DNA of 45,440 nt from an uncultured Pelagibacteraceae bacterium (lineage in GTDB: Bacteria; Pseudomonadota; Alphaproteobacteria; Pelagibacterales; Pelagibacteraceae): assembly GCA_902515175.1 (NCBI GenBank), contig CABXTP010000003.1, forward strand, positions 1 through 45,440. Direction: 5' to 3'. Position numbers and translations under genes: made by a program. The notes below the pieces were generated by a model. That model was not told the DNA's origin. It ran no database searches and worked only from the letters and a program-made list of their open reading frames with translations. Shown here piece after piece: positions 1 through 10,465 of the stretch (within the stretch, counting starts at the first letter, position 1; each line of letters begins with the position of its first letter).

Positions 1-3000
1 CAGTAGATGCTGATGGAAAAACAGGTGATGGTGCAGGAATTCATGTAGAAATTCCAAAAGATTTTTTTATAGAAAAAATTGAGGTAACTGGACATGATTA
101 TGATAATTCAGAAATTTGTGTCGGAATGATTTTTCTACCAAGAAATGATTATTCATCACAGGAGAGTTGTAAAACAATTGTTGAAAGTGAATTAACAAAA
201 AATAATTTTAGTATTTATGGTTGGAGACAAGTACCGGTTAACCCAAAGGTTTTAGGAGAAAAGGCTCTCTTAACAATGCCAGAGATTATTCAAGTTTTAT
301 TTAAATCTAATGACACAAACCTAACAGATAGAAATCTGGAGAGAAAAATTTATGAGGTTAGAAAAAAAATAGAAAATAAAGCTTTAGAAGTATCTCTAAA
401 TAATTTTTATATTTGTTCAATCAGCTCCAAATCTATTATTTACAAAGGATTATATTTGGCAGAGGCTATATCTGATTTTTATTTAGACTTAAAAGATCAA
501 AGATTTGTCTCAAGATATGCAATATTTCATCAAAGATTTTCCACTAATACTGCTCCTAGCTGGAGCTTGGCACAACCATTCAGGGCAATTGCACACAATG
601 GAGAAATAAATACTTACAAAGGAAATAAAAATTGGATGAAAGTTCATGAGCAAGAAATGAGTAGCCCTCTTTTTGATGATATAGAAAATTTAAAACCTGT
701 AATTCAAAAAGGAGTTTCTGACTCAGCTGCATTAGATAATGTTTTTGAACTTTTAAATAAATCTGGTCAACCAGCGCCTTTAGCAAAATTGATGTTGATA
801 CCAGATGCTTGGTCAAAAAAAAACAAAACATTATCAAAAAGTCATCAACAATTATTTAATTTTTTAAATAGTACTATGGAGCCATGGGATGGCCCCGCTG
901 CAATAGCAGCTACAGATAATGAGTGGGTTATAGCGGCAAATGACAGAAATGGATTAAGACCTCTTAGGTATGCAATTACAAGGGATAAATTATTTTTTGC
1001 AGGATCTGAAACAGGTATGTTTGAATTAAATGAGAAAAAAATTATTTCTAAAGGAAGATTAGGACCGGGAGAAATTATAGGAGTAAGAATCGAAAAAGGT
1101 AAAGTTTTTTCAAATGAAAAAATCAAAGATTATTTAGCTAAAGAGTTTAAACATTTTAATAATCAAATAATTGATTTAGATGAAAAGTTGCCAATTACTA
1201 ATGAAAAATTTTCATATAGTGGCGAAGATTTAAGAAGAAGACAGTATACTTATGGAATTAGTTTAGAAGATTTAGAATTAATTTTGCATCCAATGGCCGA
1301 GGATGCAAAAGAAGCAACAGGGTCTATGGGTGATGATACACCTTTAGCTGTCCTTTCTGATAAATATAGACCACTGTACCATTTTTTCAGACAAAATTTT
1401 AGCCAGGTGACCAATCCTCCAATAGACTCTTTAAGAGAAAATAAAGTTATGAGTTTAAAAACAAGATTTGGAAATCTCGGTAACATATTAGACTTTGATA
1501 CTTTAACTAAAGAGAATATTTATGTTTTGAATAGTCCAATTTTGTCAAACACCCAATTTAGAAAGTTTACTAATTTTTTTGGTAAGAATTCTGAGATTAT
1601 TGATTGTACATTCTTCCATACAGACACATTATCAGATGCTATAGAAAGAATTCAGAAAGAGTCGGAAATTGCTGTAAGGCAAGGCGTAACTCAATTAATT
1701 TTAAGTGATAAAGAACTTTCCTCAAAAAAACTCCCAATGCCCATGCTGCTTTGTGTAGGTGCTATTAATACTTTTTTAATTAAAAAAAAACTAAGAGGAT
1801 ATGTATCAATCAATGTTCAGTCAGGTGAGGCTTTAGATACACATTCGTTTGCAACATTGATAGGTGTTGGTGCAACTACCGTGAATCCTTATTTAGCTTT
1901 TGACAGCTTATACAACAGACATGAAAAAAAACTTTTTGGCCAATTTAGTTTTGATGAATGTGTACAAAGATATATCAAGTCTGTGAATGCAGGTCTTTTA
2001 AAAATAATGTCTAAAATGGGTATATCAGTTTTAAGTTCTTACAGAGGTGGCTGCAATTTTGAAACAGTTGGTTTGAGTAGAACAATAGTAGATGATTATT
2101 TTCCTGGTGTAACCTCAAAAATTTCAGGTATTGGATTATTAGGAATAGAAAAAAAAATTAGAGATATTCATAAAGAAGCCTTTGAAAGTACTGAGACTGT
2201 TTTACCGATTGGGGGAATTTATAGATATAGAAAGAATGGTGAAACCCACCAATACCAAGGAAGATTAATACATTTATTACAGAGTGCTGTAGGATTAAAT
2301 TCATATACAGCTTACAAAAAATATGCTGAGGGTATTTATAATCTTCCACCGATAAATTTGAGAGATTTAGTTGATTTTAGGAAAAAAAAATTAAATTCCC
2401 CAATAAATATTTCAGATGTTGAGCCTATTGAAAATATATTAAAAAGATTTGGAAGTGGGAGTATGTCCCATGGTGCATTATCTAAAGAGGCACACGAAAC
2501 TTTAGCAATTGGGATGAATAGAATTAAAGGTGCTTCTTGTAGCGGAGAAGGTGGTGAAGATGAAAAAAGATTTAACATTATGGATAGTGGTGATAGTGCT
2601 AATTCAAGAGTGAAACAAATTGCTTCTGCAAGATTTGGAGTTACAATAAACTATCTTAATAATTGTAATGAAATTGAAATAAAAATTGCACAAGGGGCCA
2701 AACCAGGAGAAGGTGGTCAATTGCCTGGTTTTAAGGTAACTGATGAAATAGCAAAATTACGTCATTCTACGCCTGGAGTCACTTTAATTTCTCCCCCACC
2801 ACATCATGATATTTATTCAATCGAAGACTTGGCACAACTTATTTATGATCTAAAACAAATTAATCCTAAAGCTAGAATAGGCGTAAAGCTGGTTGCGTCT
2901 TCTGGTGTAGGGACTATTGCTGCTGGTGTTGCAAAAGCTAAAGCTGATATAATCTTGATATCAGGGCATAATGGTGGAACTGGAGCGACACCTCAAACAA

Positions 3001-4334
3001 GTGTAAAATATGTCGGTATTCCATGGGAGATGGGATTGACAGAAGCCAATCAAGTTCTGACATTAAATAATTTAAGACATAAAGTAACTTTAAGAACTGA
3101 TGGTGGTATTAAAACTGGTAGAGATGTAGTTATAGCTGCAATGATGGGTGCGGAAGAATTTGGAGTTGCAACTACTGCATTGGTTGCAATGGGATGTATA
3201 ATGGTTAGACAGTGTCACTCCAATACATGTCCAGTTGGAGTTTGTACTCAAGATGAGAAACTAAGAGAAAAATTTACTGGGACTCCAGATAAAATAGTTA
3301 ATTTATTTACTTTTATCGCAACAGAGGTAAGAGAAATATTAGCGACCCTTGGTTTTAAATCTTTAAATGAAATTATTGGAAGAACAGATTTATTAATGCA
3401 AGTAAACAAAGCCTCTCCAAATTTAGACGACCTAGATCTGAATCCTTTATTTGTTCAGGCTGATCCAGGCAATAATAAAAGATATTGTGAAAAACAAGTT
3501 ATCAATGATGTTCCTGATACATTAGACCAAGCTATATGGCCTGAAATAGATCAATTACTAGATAACTCTGAAAAACCAAAAAAAGAATATCATATCAAGA
3601 ATACAAATAGAGCAGTAGGAACTAGAATCTCGCATCATCTATATAAAAAATATGGATACGATAAATTAAAAGAAAACTTTTTAGTTCTCAATTTTAAAGG
3701 ATCAGCTGGTCAATCTTTTGGAGCATTTTCGGCAAAGGGTTTAAAACTCGTGCTCAAAGGTGATGCAAATGATTATGTTGGAAAAGGTTTATCGGGGGCT
3801 ACAATTTCAATAAAATTGTCTGATGAAAGTAATTTAGTTTCAAATGAAAATACAATAATAGGAAATACTGTCCTCTACGGAGCTACATCAGGAAAACTTT
3901 TTGCTGCAGGTCAAGCAGGTGATCGATTTGCAGTTAGAAATTCAGGTGCTACAACAGTTATAGAGGGGTGCGACTCCAATGGATGTGAATATATGACAGG
4001 AGGTACAGTTGTAATACTTGGAAATGTTGGTGATAATTTTGCAGCAGGAATGACAGGAGGTATGGCCTTTATTTATGACAAAGATAAGGAATTTGAAAAG
4101 AAAATTAATCCAGACTCAGTTGTTTGGCAAAATATCGAAACTGACTATTGGTTAGGTTTTTTGAAGGATCTAATAACTGAGCATCATGTAGAGACAGAAT
4201 CTATCTTATCTAAAAAAATTATTACTAATTTTAATGAAGAAATAAAAAATTTTGTTCAAGTTTGTCCAAAGGAAATGCTAGATAAACTTAAAAACCCTTT
4301 ATCAAATAGATCTAAAATTAAAAATGTTAGTTAA
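1..4334 (+). CDS. gltB: Glutamate synthase (NADPH) large subunit, 5' end outside window
   Basis: Frame stays open upstream of the listed ATG (VDADGKTGDGAGIHVEIPKDFF...); GATase-II, FMN-binding and C-terminal GXGXG-type repeats (GATSGKLFAAGQAGDRFAVRNSGA) present. Confidence 0.97.
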   Translation, partial: VDADGKTGDGAGIHVEIPKDFFIEKIEVTGHDYDNSEICVGMIFLPRNDYSSQESCKTIVESELTKNNFSIYGWRQVPVNPKVLGEKALLTMPEIIQVLFKSNDTNLTDRNLERKIYEVRKKIENKALEVSLNNFYICSISSKSIIYKGLYLAEAISDFYLDLKDQRFVSRYAIFHQRFSTNTAPSWSLAQPFRAIAHNGEINTYKGNKNWMKVHEQEMSSPLFDDIENLKPVIQKGVSDSAALDNVFELLNKSGQPAPLAKLMLIPDAWSKKNKTLSKSHQQLFNFLNSTMEPWDGPAAIAATDNEWVIAANDRNGLRPLRYAITRDKLFFAGSETGMFELNEKKIISKGRLGPGEIIGVRIEKGKVFSNEKIKDYLAKEFKHFNNQIIDLDEKLPITNEKFSYSGEDLRRRQYTYGISLEDLELILHPMAEDAKEATGSMGDDTPLAVLSDKYRPLYHFFRQNFSQVTNPPIDSLRENKVMSLKTRFGNLGNILDFDTLTKENIYVLNSPILSNTQFRKFTNFFGKNSEIIDCTFFHTDTLSDAIERIQKESEIAVRQGVTQLILSDKELSSKKLPMPMLLCVGAINTFLIKKKLRGYVSINVQSGEALDTHSFATLIGVGATTVNPYLAFDSLYNRHEKKLFGQFSFDECVQRYIKSVNAGLLKIMSKMGISVLSSYRGGCNFETVGLSRTIVDDYFPGVTSKISGIGLLGIEKKIRDIHKEAFESTETVLPIGGIYRYRKNGETHQYQGRLIHLLQSAVGLNSYTAYKKYAEGIYNLPPINLRDLVDFRKKKLNSPINISDVEPIENILKRFGSGSMSHGALSKEAHETLAIGMNRIKGASCSGEGGEDEKRFNIMDSGDSANSRVKQIASARFGVTINYLNNCNEIEIKIAQGAKPGEGGQLPGFKVTDEIAKLRHSTPGVTLISPPPHHDIYSIEDLAQLIYDLKQINPKARIGVKLVASSGVGTIAAGVAKAKADIILISGHNGGTGATPQTSVKYVGIPWEMGLTEANQVLTLNNLRHKVTLRTDGGIKTGRDVVIAAMMGAEEFGVATTALVAMGCIMVRQCHSNTCPVGVCTQDEKLREKFTGTPDKIVNLFTFIATEVREILATLGFKSLNEIIGRTDLLMQVNKASPNLDDLDLNPLFVQADPGNNKRYCEKQVINDVPDTLDQAIWPEIDQLLDNSEKPKKEYHIKNTNRAVGTRISHHLYKKYGYDKLKENFLVLNFKGSAGQSFGAFSAKGLKLVLKGDANDYVGKGLSGATISIKLSDESNLVSNENTIIGNTVLYGATSGKLFAAGQAGDRFAVRNSGATTVIEGCDSNGCEYMTGGTVVILGNVGDNFAAGMTGGMAFIYDKDKEFEKKINPDSVVWQNIETDYWLGFLKDLITEHHVETESILSKKIITNFNEEIKNFVQVCPKEMLDKLKNPLSNRSKIKNVS

Positions 4335-5073
4335 TAATTAATTTAAGCTCTTTCTGCAATAAAATTAACCATTTGGATGATGAAAGACTGTGATCTCCAT
4401 TTTTAACAATTACTAACTTTTTTTTTGCATTTTTGAAAATCTTTAAAACTTTTCTAGAGAAAGAAACAGGAACCGATTTATCTTTACCACCATGCACCAT
4501 GGTAACATTTAAAATTTTTTTAATTTTCTTATTTAAAACTCTATTTTTCTTACCGTCTTTGATTAATTGATATGTGATAGGATACTCATATTCACCATGC
4601 TTTAAATTAATGATACCTTTTTTCTTAATTTCTTTTTTCTTTTGTTTCGAAAATTTTTTCCACATTAGATGATCAAGAAAATCAGGTGCAGATCCTATAC
4701 CTAAAAAACCATTAATTTGTTTTTGAAAATATTTGAATTGATTAATCGCTATCCAAGCTCCCATACTTGATCCGATTAGTATCATTTTATTTGTTCTAAC
4801 AACTTTTTTAATTAACGAAGAAGTATCTCGTGTCCATTTTGTGATATTTCCGTTAATAAAATTACCTGATGATTTTCCATGACCAGAATATTCAAGAGCC
4901 AGGTATCCAAATTTGTTTCTTTTTGCAAAATTTAAAAAGGCTTTGGGTTTTTTACCATTCAAATCTGACATGAATCCGTGTAAAAAAACAATATAGGTTG
5001 TATTTTTTCGATCGTACTTGAGATATCTAATCTTTTTTGATTTGCTTATTTTTATGTATTTAAAATTAGTCAT
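4327..5073 (-). CDS. Alpha/beta hydrolase
   Basis: HGF motif, GSSMG nucleophile elbow, C-terminal GDHSLS histidine region. Confidence 0.85.
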   Translation of the reverse strand: MTNFKYIKISKSKKIRYLKYDRKNTTYIVFLHGFMSDLNGKKPKAFLNFAKRNKFGYLALEYSGHGKSSGNFINGNITKWTRDTSSLIKKVVRTNKMILIGSSMGAWIAINQFKYFQKQINGFLGIGSAPDFLDHLMWKKFSKQKKKEIKKKGIINLKHGEYEYPITYQLIKDGKKNRVLNKKIKKILNVTMVHGGKDKSVPVSFSRKVLKIFKNAKKKLVIVKNGDHSLSSSKWLILLQKELKLIIN

Positions 5074-5115
5074 TAAAGTTTATTAGTTTTAGCTAATATT
5101 ATATAATCTTATTTA

Positions 5116-6270
5116 ATGTCGTCTAATATAAATGTTTTACAAGTCATACCAAAATTAGGTTTTGGAGGCGCTGAAACGGGCTGTTATGACATTGCACATT
5201 ATCTTCCAGAAAATGATTGTAAATCTTTTATAGTAACAAGTGGAGGAGAATTAATTAAATACGTTGATAAGGAAAAAGTTAAAATTATAAAGCTTCCTGT
5301 TCATAGTAAAAATCCCCTTTTAATCCTATTTAACGGAATTGCCCTTATTACAATAATTTTTATTTACAATATTCAAATAGTTCATGCTCGGAGTAGAGCA
5401 CCTGCTTGGTCTTGTTTGCTAGCAACCAAATTAACTGGAAGAAAATTTGTTACCACTTTTCATGGAACTTATAATTTTAAAAGTAGATTTAAAAAAATTT
5501 ACAATTCAGTAATGGTTAGATCTGATTTGATCATAGCTGGATCAAATTTTATATTTTCTCATATAAAAGAAAATTATTCAGAATATTTGAATATTAACAA
5601 AAGATTTTTGGTTATATTTAGAGGAATTAATGTTGATTATTTTGATGAAAGTACAAAAATGGAGACTGAGCAAAATAATTTACTGAAGAGTTGGGAAATC
5701 AGTGAAAATAAAAAAATAATTCTTATGCCTGGAAGACTTACATCTTGGAAAGGTCAAGAATTGTTTTTGGAATCCATCAATCTGATAAACATTCAATTAG
5801 GCTATGAAGCATTTTATGCTGTTATTCTTGGAAGCGATCAAGGTCGCGATTTATATAAAAAAAAATTGATTAGACTAAGTGAGCAGTTTCGAACCACAAA
5901 TCAGGTTAAATTTATTGATCATTGTAAAGATATGGCGCTAGCTTATAAAGTTTCAGATATTGTTATTTCAGCCTCTATAGAACCAGAGGCTTTCGGCAGA
6001 GTATCTGTAGAAGCCCAATCAATGAAAAAATTGATTATAGCAAGTGATATTGGTGGTTCTAGAGAGACAGTTATTGATGAAAAAACTGGTTTTTTATTTA
6101 AATCTGGTAATGCTAAATCACTGAGCGAAAAAATTCTTAAAGCATTAAGTTTAGATGAATTAACATTGCAATCTATAGGAGCTAAGGGTAGAAAAAATGT
6201 TGTTGAGAAATTTAATGTTGAAAAAATGTGTTTTTCTACTTATTCAGAATATAAAAAATTAATTAATTAA
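5116..6270 (+). CDS. Glycosyltransferase, GT4-like
   Basis: N-terminal PKLGFGGAE, C-terminal GRLTSWKGQ and EPEAFGRVSVEAQ motifs typical of GT-B GT4 enzymes. Confidence 0.88.
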   Translation: MSSNINVLQVIPKLGFGGAETGCYDIAHYLPENDCKSFIVTSGGELIKYVDKEKVKIIKLPVHSKNPLLILFNGIALITIIFIYNIQIVHARSRAPAWSCLLATKLTGRKFVTTFHGTYNFKSRFKKIYNSVMVRSDLIIAGSNFIFSHIKENYSEYLNINKRFLVIFRGINVDYFDESTKMETEQNNLLKSWEISENKKIILMPGRLTSWKGQELFLESINLINIQLGYEAFYAVILGSDQGRDLYKKKLIRLSEQFRTTNQVKFIDHCKDMALAYKVSDIVISASIEPEAFGRVSVEAQSMKKLIIASDIGGSRETVIDEKTGFLFKSGNAKSLSEKILKALSLDELTLQSIGAKGRKNVVEKFNVEKMCFSTYSEYKKLIN

Positions 6271-8190
6271 ATGCCTACAATAACATTACCTGATGGTAAA
6301 AATATAGATTTTAAAAAGACAGTAACTGGTTTAGAAGTTGCTGATAAAATTAGCAAATCTCTATCTAAGCAAGCATTAGTAATGAGTGTTGATGGAGAAA
6401 TGAAAGATTTATATTTTGAAATAAATAAAGATTGTTCAGTAAAAATTTTTACCTCAAAAGACCCAGAAGGTTTAGAAGTGATTAGACATGATACAGCACA
6501 TATTATGGCTATGGCTGTTCAAGAATTATTTCCCGGTACACAAGTGACTATAGGACCAGTGATAGAAAATGGCTTTTATTACGACTTTGCTAGAAAAGAG
6601 CCTTTCACAAGTGATGATCTAAAAAAAATTGAAAAAAGAATGTCAGAAATAATTGACAAAGACGTAAAAACAAGACGAGAAGTTTGGGAAAGAAAAAAAG
6701 CAATAAGTCATTTTAAAAAAATTGGAGAAAAATATAAAGCAGAGATAATAGAGAGTATCCCCGAGAATGAGGAGCTTTCAGTTTATCATCATGGTGATAC
6801 ATGGCATGATTTATGTAGGGGACCTCATTTATTATCCTCTGGTAAAATTGGTAAAGCTTTTAAACTTACAAAAGTTTCAGGAGCATACTGGCGCGGAAAT
6901 TCAAAAAATGAAATGCTTCAAAGAATTTATGGAACTGGTTGGGCTAATCAAAAAGATTTAGATTCATATTTAACAAGAATTGAAGAGGCAGAAAAAAGAG
7001 ACCACAGAAAGTTAGGTAAAGAAATGGATTTATTCCATTTTAGAGAAGAGAGCCCGGGCTCAGTTTTTTGGCATGAAAAAGGGTGGGCGATTTTTCAAAA
7101 ATTAATTCATTACATGAGAGCAAAACAAGATGCTGCTGGTTATAAAGAGGTAAATACACCTGAGGTGCTAGATCGATTGTTGTGGGAGAAATCTGGTCAT
7201 TGGGAAAAATATGGTGAAAATATGTATACTTCTGAAACACCAGATGAAAAAATATTTGCAATTAAACCAATGAATTGTCCGGGTCATATTCAAGTTTTTA
7301 ATCAAGGTCTGAAAAGTTATCGAGATTTACCTTTAAGAATTACAGAATTTGGAAAGGTCCATAGATATGAGCCTTCAGGTGCTTTACACGGACTGCTAAG
7401 GGTAAGAGCTTTTACTCAAGATGATGCTCATATATTTTGTTCTGAAGACCAAATTACTAGCGAGTGTTTAAGTGTAACTAATTTAATTTTAGATATTTAT
7501 AAAGATCTTGGTTTTGAAAATGTAATTCTTAAATATGCTGATCGACCAAAAGTTAGAGTTGGTAATGATGAAATTTGGGACAAAGCCGAGGCATCATTAT
7601 TGGAGGCAGTTAAAGCATCTAAATTAGAGTATAGTATTAATAAAGGGGAAGGAGCTTTTTATGGTCCTAAAATTGAATTTGTTTTAAGAGATGCAATTGG
7701 TAGAGATTGGCAGTGTGGAACACTTCAAGTAGATTTTAATTTACCAGGTAGATTAGATGCATCTTATGTTGATAAAGATGGAACAAAAAAAGTTCCTGTG
7801 ATGTTACATAGGGCGTTGTTCGGTTCATTAGAAAGATTTATTGGAATTTTAATTGAAAATTATGCTGGTAAATTTCCTTTTTGGATTTCACCTCTCCAAA
7901 CAGTTGTAATTCCAATTTCTGAAGAGTTTGATGATTATGCTTCAAAAGTCTCAAAGAAAATAAAAGAAGCTGGAATGAGTTCTACAGTTGATTTAAAAAA
8001 ACATAACTTGAATTATAAAATAAGAGATCATTCACTGACAAAAATACCTGTTTTATTAATTTGTGGTAAAAAAGAAGTTGACAGTAACTCAGTAACGATT
8101 AGAAAGTTGGATTCTAATAAACAAGAAAATATGGATTTGAATTTATTTTTAAAAACTTATTCAGCTTTAAATAAAGCTCCTTCAAACTAA
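6271..8190 (+). CDS. thrS: Threonyl-tRNA synthetase
   Basis: N-terminal TGS domain, class II motifs (MNCPGH, FGKVHRYEPSGALHGLLRVRAFTQDDAHIF), anticodon-binding C-terminus. Confidence 0.98.
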   Translation: MPTITLPDGKNIDFKKTVTGLEVADKISKSLSKQALVMSVDGEMKDLYFEINKDCSVKIFTSKDPEGLEVIRHDTAHIMAMAVQELFPGTQVTIGPVIENGFYYDFARKEPFTSDDLKKIEKRMSEIIDKDVKTRREVWERKKAISHFKKIGEKYKAEIIESIPENEELSVYHHGDTWHDLCRGPHLLSSGKIGKAFKLTKVSGAYWRGNSKNEMLQRIYGTGWANQKDLDSYLTRIEEAEKRDHRKLGKEMDLFHFREESPGSVFWHEKGWAIFQKLIHYMRAKQDAAGYKEVNTPEVLDRLLWEKSGHWEKYGENMYTSETPDEKIFAIKPMNCPGHIQVFNQGLKSYRDLPLRITEFGKVHRYEPSGALHGLLRVRAFTQDDAHIFCSEDQITSECLSVTNLILDIYKDLGFENVILKYADRPKVRVGNDEIWDKAEASLLEAVKASKLEYSINKGEGAFYGPKIEFVLRDAIGRDWQCGTLQVDFNLPGRLDASYVDKDGTKKVPVMLHRALFGSLERFIGILIENYAGKFPFWISPLQTVVIPISEEFDDYASKVSKKIKEAGMSSTVDLKKHNLNYKIRDHSLTKIPVLLICGKKEVDSNSVTIRKLDSNKQENMDLNLFLKTYSALNKAPSN

Positions 8191-8736
8191 GTGGCAGATT
8201 TCAAACAAAACTATTTTCAGAGAAGAACAAAAGATAGAGGCCCAAGGTCTAACAACAGAATTTCATCACCTGATGTTCAAGTAATAACAAGTGAGGGTGA
8301 AAATTTAGGAATCCTAAGTACTAATGAAGCTATCTCAATGGCAAAAAATCAGGGGCTTGATCTAATAGAGATTGCTCCAAATGCTAAACCCCCAGTATGT
8401 AAAATTATGGATATGGGAAAGTTTAAATATGATGCTCAAAAAAAAGCTAATTTAGCAAAGAAAAAACAAAAAATAGTTTCTTTAAAAGAAATAAAAATGA
8501 GACCAGTGACCGAAACACATGATTATGAATTTAAAGTAAAAAATGCTAAAAAATTTATTTCTAAAGGTGATAAAGTAAAATTCACAATTAGATTCAAAGG
8601 AAGAGAGCTTCAGCATTCTCATTTAGGAAATGAATTAATGACCAAAATTAAAGAGGATATGAAGGAGGTAGGTAAGGTAGAATTACAACCAAAGTTTGAT
8701 GGCAAACAAATGATCATGGTAATTCAACCATTATAA
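8191..8736 (+). CDS. infC: Translation initiation factor IF-3 (GTG start abutting the thrS stop)
   Basis: IF-3 motifs (DLIEIAPNAKPPVCKIMDMGKFKYD) and position between thrS and rpmI. Confidence 0.97.
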   Translation: MADFKQNYFQRRTKDRGPRSNNRISSPDVQVITSEGENLGILSTNEAISMAKNQGLDLIEIAPNAKPPVCKIMDMGKFKYDAQKKANLAKKKQKIVSLKEIKMRPVTETHDYEFKVKNAKKFISKGDKVKFTIRFKGRELQHSHLGNELMTKIKEDMKEVGKVELQPKFDGKQMIMVIQPL

Positions 8737-8789
8737 GGGTTTATTAGGGTTGTAAATTTTTATCATTCTTTGTATAACCTCGCAGAAAT

Positions 8790-8996
8790 ATGCCAAAACT
8801 AAAAACTAAAAGCTCAGCTAAAAAAAGGTTTAAAATATCAGCAAGAGGGAAAGTATTATCTGCTCAAGCGGGTAAAAGACATGGCATGATAAAAAGAACA
8901 AATTCACAAATACGAAAGCTAAGAGGCACCACTACGTTATCAAAACAAGATGGAAAAATTGTAAAGTCGTATATGCCTTACAGCTTAAGAGGTTAG
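8790..8996 (+). CDS. rpmI: Ribosomal protein bL35
   Basis: [22 protein letters not shown]; synteny infC-rpmI-rplT. Confidence 0.97.
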   Translation: MPKLKTKSSAKKRFKISARGKVLSAQAGKRHGMIKRTNSQIRKLRGTTTLSKQDGKIVKSYMPYSLRG

Positions 8997-8997
8997 A

Positions 8998-9354
8998 ATG
9001 GCTAGAGTAAAAAGAGGTGTAACAAGTCGGGCAAAGCATAAAAAAGTTTTAAAAGCTGTCAAAGGACAATGGGGCAGAAGAAAAAATACTATTAGAGTAG
9101 CAAAACAAGCGATGGAGAAAGCAATGCAATATGCTTATAGAGATCGTAGAAATAAAAAAAGAGATTTTAAATCACTTTGGATACAAAGAATTAATGCTGG
9201 AGTTAGAGCTGAAGGATTAACATATTCTAAGTTTATTAATGGATTGAATAAATGTGGAATAAAAATTGACAGAAAAATACTTGCTGAGATAGCCTACGAT
9301 AGCCCAGAAGCCTTTAAAACTATTGTTCAAAAAGCACAATCTGCTTTAAATTAA
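8998..9354 (+). CDS. rplT: Ribosomal protein bL20
   Basis: [38 protein letters not shown]. Confidence 0.98.
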   Translation: MARVKRGVTSRAKHKKVLKAVKGQWGRRKNTIRVAKQAMEKAMQYAYRDRRNKKRDFKSLWIQRINAGVRAEGLTYSKFINGLNKCGIKIDRKILAEIAYDSPEAFKTIVQKAQSALN

Positions 9355-9397
9355 TCTTCACTATTGTTTTATTTCGCTGAAGAAATAATCTGTAAAA

Positions 9398-10465
9398 ATG
9401 TCAGATCTTACAAAAATAAAAAACGAATTTTTTATAAAATTAAATAGGAAACTGAACCTCTCTGAATTAAATGATATAAAATCTAATCTATTTGGTAAAA
9501 ATGGATTAATTACTTCACAGTTTAAGAAAATTGGATCTATCACTGAGAATGAGAGAAAAAAATTTGCATCAGACTTAAATATTTTAAAAGATGAATTACA
9601 AAATCTTATCAACGTTAAGATAACAGAAATTCAAAATGCTGAAATTAATGAAAAACTAGAAAAAGAGAAAATAGATATAACTCTACCTGAAAGACCTTTT
9701 GTAAAAGGTAAAATTCATCCTGTTTCACAAACAATTGATGAAATATCCTCAATATTTTCTGAAATAGGCTTTAACGTTGAGGAGGGCCCAGATGTTGAAA
9801 ATGAATATAATAATTTCACTGCTTTAAATACTCCTGATAATCATCCAGCAAGAGATATGCATGACACTTTTTATTTAGATAAAAAAAAACAAAAATTATT
9901 AAGAACTCATACTTCACCAGTTCAAATTAGAACTATGCTAAATAATAAACCACCATTTAAAATTATTGCACCGGGAAGAACTTATAGATCAGATAGTGAT
10001 CAGACCCATTCTCCAATGTTTCATCAAGTAGAAGGACTTCACATAGATAAAAACATTAATATGGGACATTTAAAAGGATGTTTAGAACATTTTATAAAAG
10101 AATTCTTTGAAGTTAATAAAATCAAAATGAGATTTAGACCAAGCCACTTCCCTTTTACAGAACCATCTGCTGAGGTTGATATTGGGTATCAATTTAAAAA
10201 TGGAAAATTAAAGATTGGTGAAGGTGACCAATGGCTTGAAATATTAGGATGTGGAATGGTACATCCAAATGTTTTGAAAAATGTGAAAGTTGATCCTAAT
10301 AAATTTCAAGGATATGCATTTGGTATAGGTATAGATAGATTAGCAATGCTAAAATACGGTATTAATGATTTAAGAGCTTTTTTTGACTCTGATTATAGGT
10401 GGTTAAATCATTTTGGGTTTGATCCATTAGATGTGCCTACAAATTACAGGGGTTTGAGTCGATGA
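9398..10465 (+). CDS. pheS: Phenylalanyl-tRNA synthetase alpha subunit
   Basis: Class II motifs [22 protein letters not shown] and [15 protein letters not shown]-like C-terminus. Confidence 0.98.
   Translation: MSDLTKIKNEFFIKLNRKLNLSELNDIKSNLFGKNGLITSQFKKIGSITENERKKFASDLNILKDELQNLINVKITEIQNAEINEKLEKEKIDITLPERPFVKGKIHPVSQTIDEISSIFSEIGFNVEEGPDVENEYNNFTALNTPDNHPARDMHDTFYLDKKKQKLLRTHTSPVQIRTMLNNKPPFKIIAPGRTYRSDSDQTHSPMFHQVEGLHIDKNINMGHLKGCLEHFIKEFFEVNKIKMRFRPSHFPFTEPSAEVDIGYQFKNGKLKIGEGDQWLEILGCGMVHPNVLKNVKVDPNKFQGYAFGIGIDRLAMLKYGINDLRAFFDSDYRWLNHFGFDPLDVPTNYRGLSR

Noticed and set aside
580-2578. Antisense ORFs inside gltB (580-837, 845-1126, 1250-1486, 2158-2349, 2336-2578, minus strand)
   Set aside because: Lie wholly within a strongly supported CDS with no family motifs; shadow ORFs.
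6767-7261. Out-of-frame/antisense ORFs in thrS (6767-6961 +, 7040-7261 -)
   Set aside because: Fully contained in thrS with low-complexity translations.
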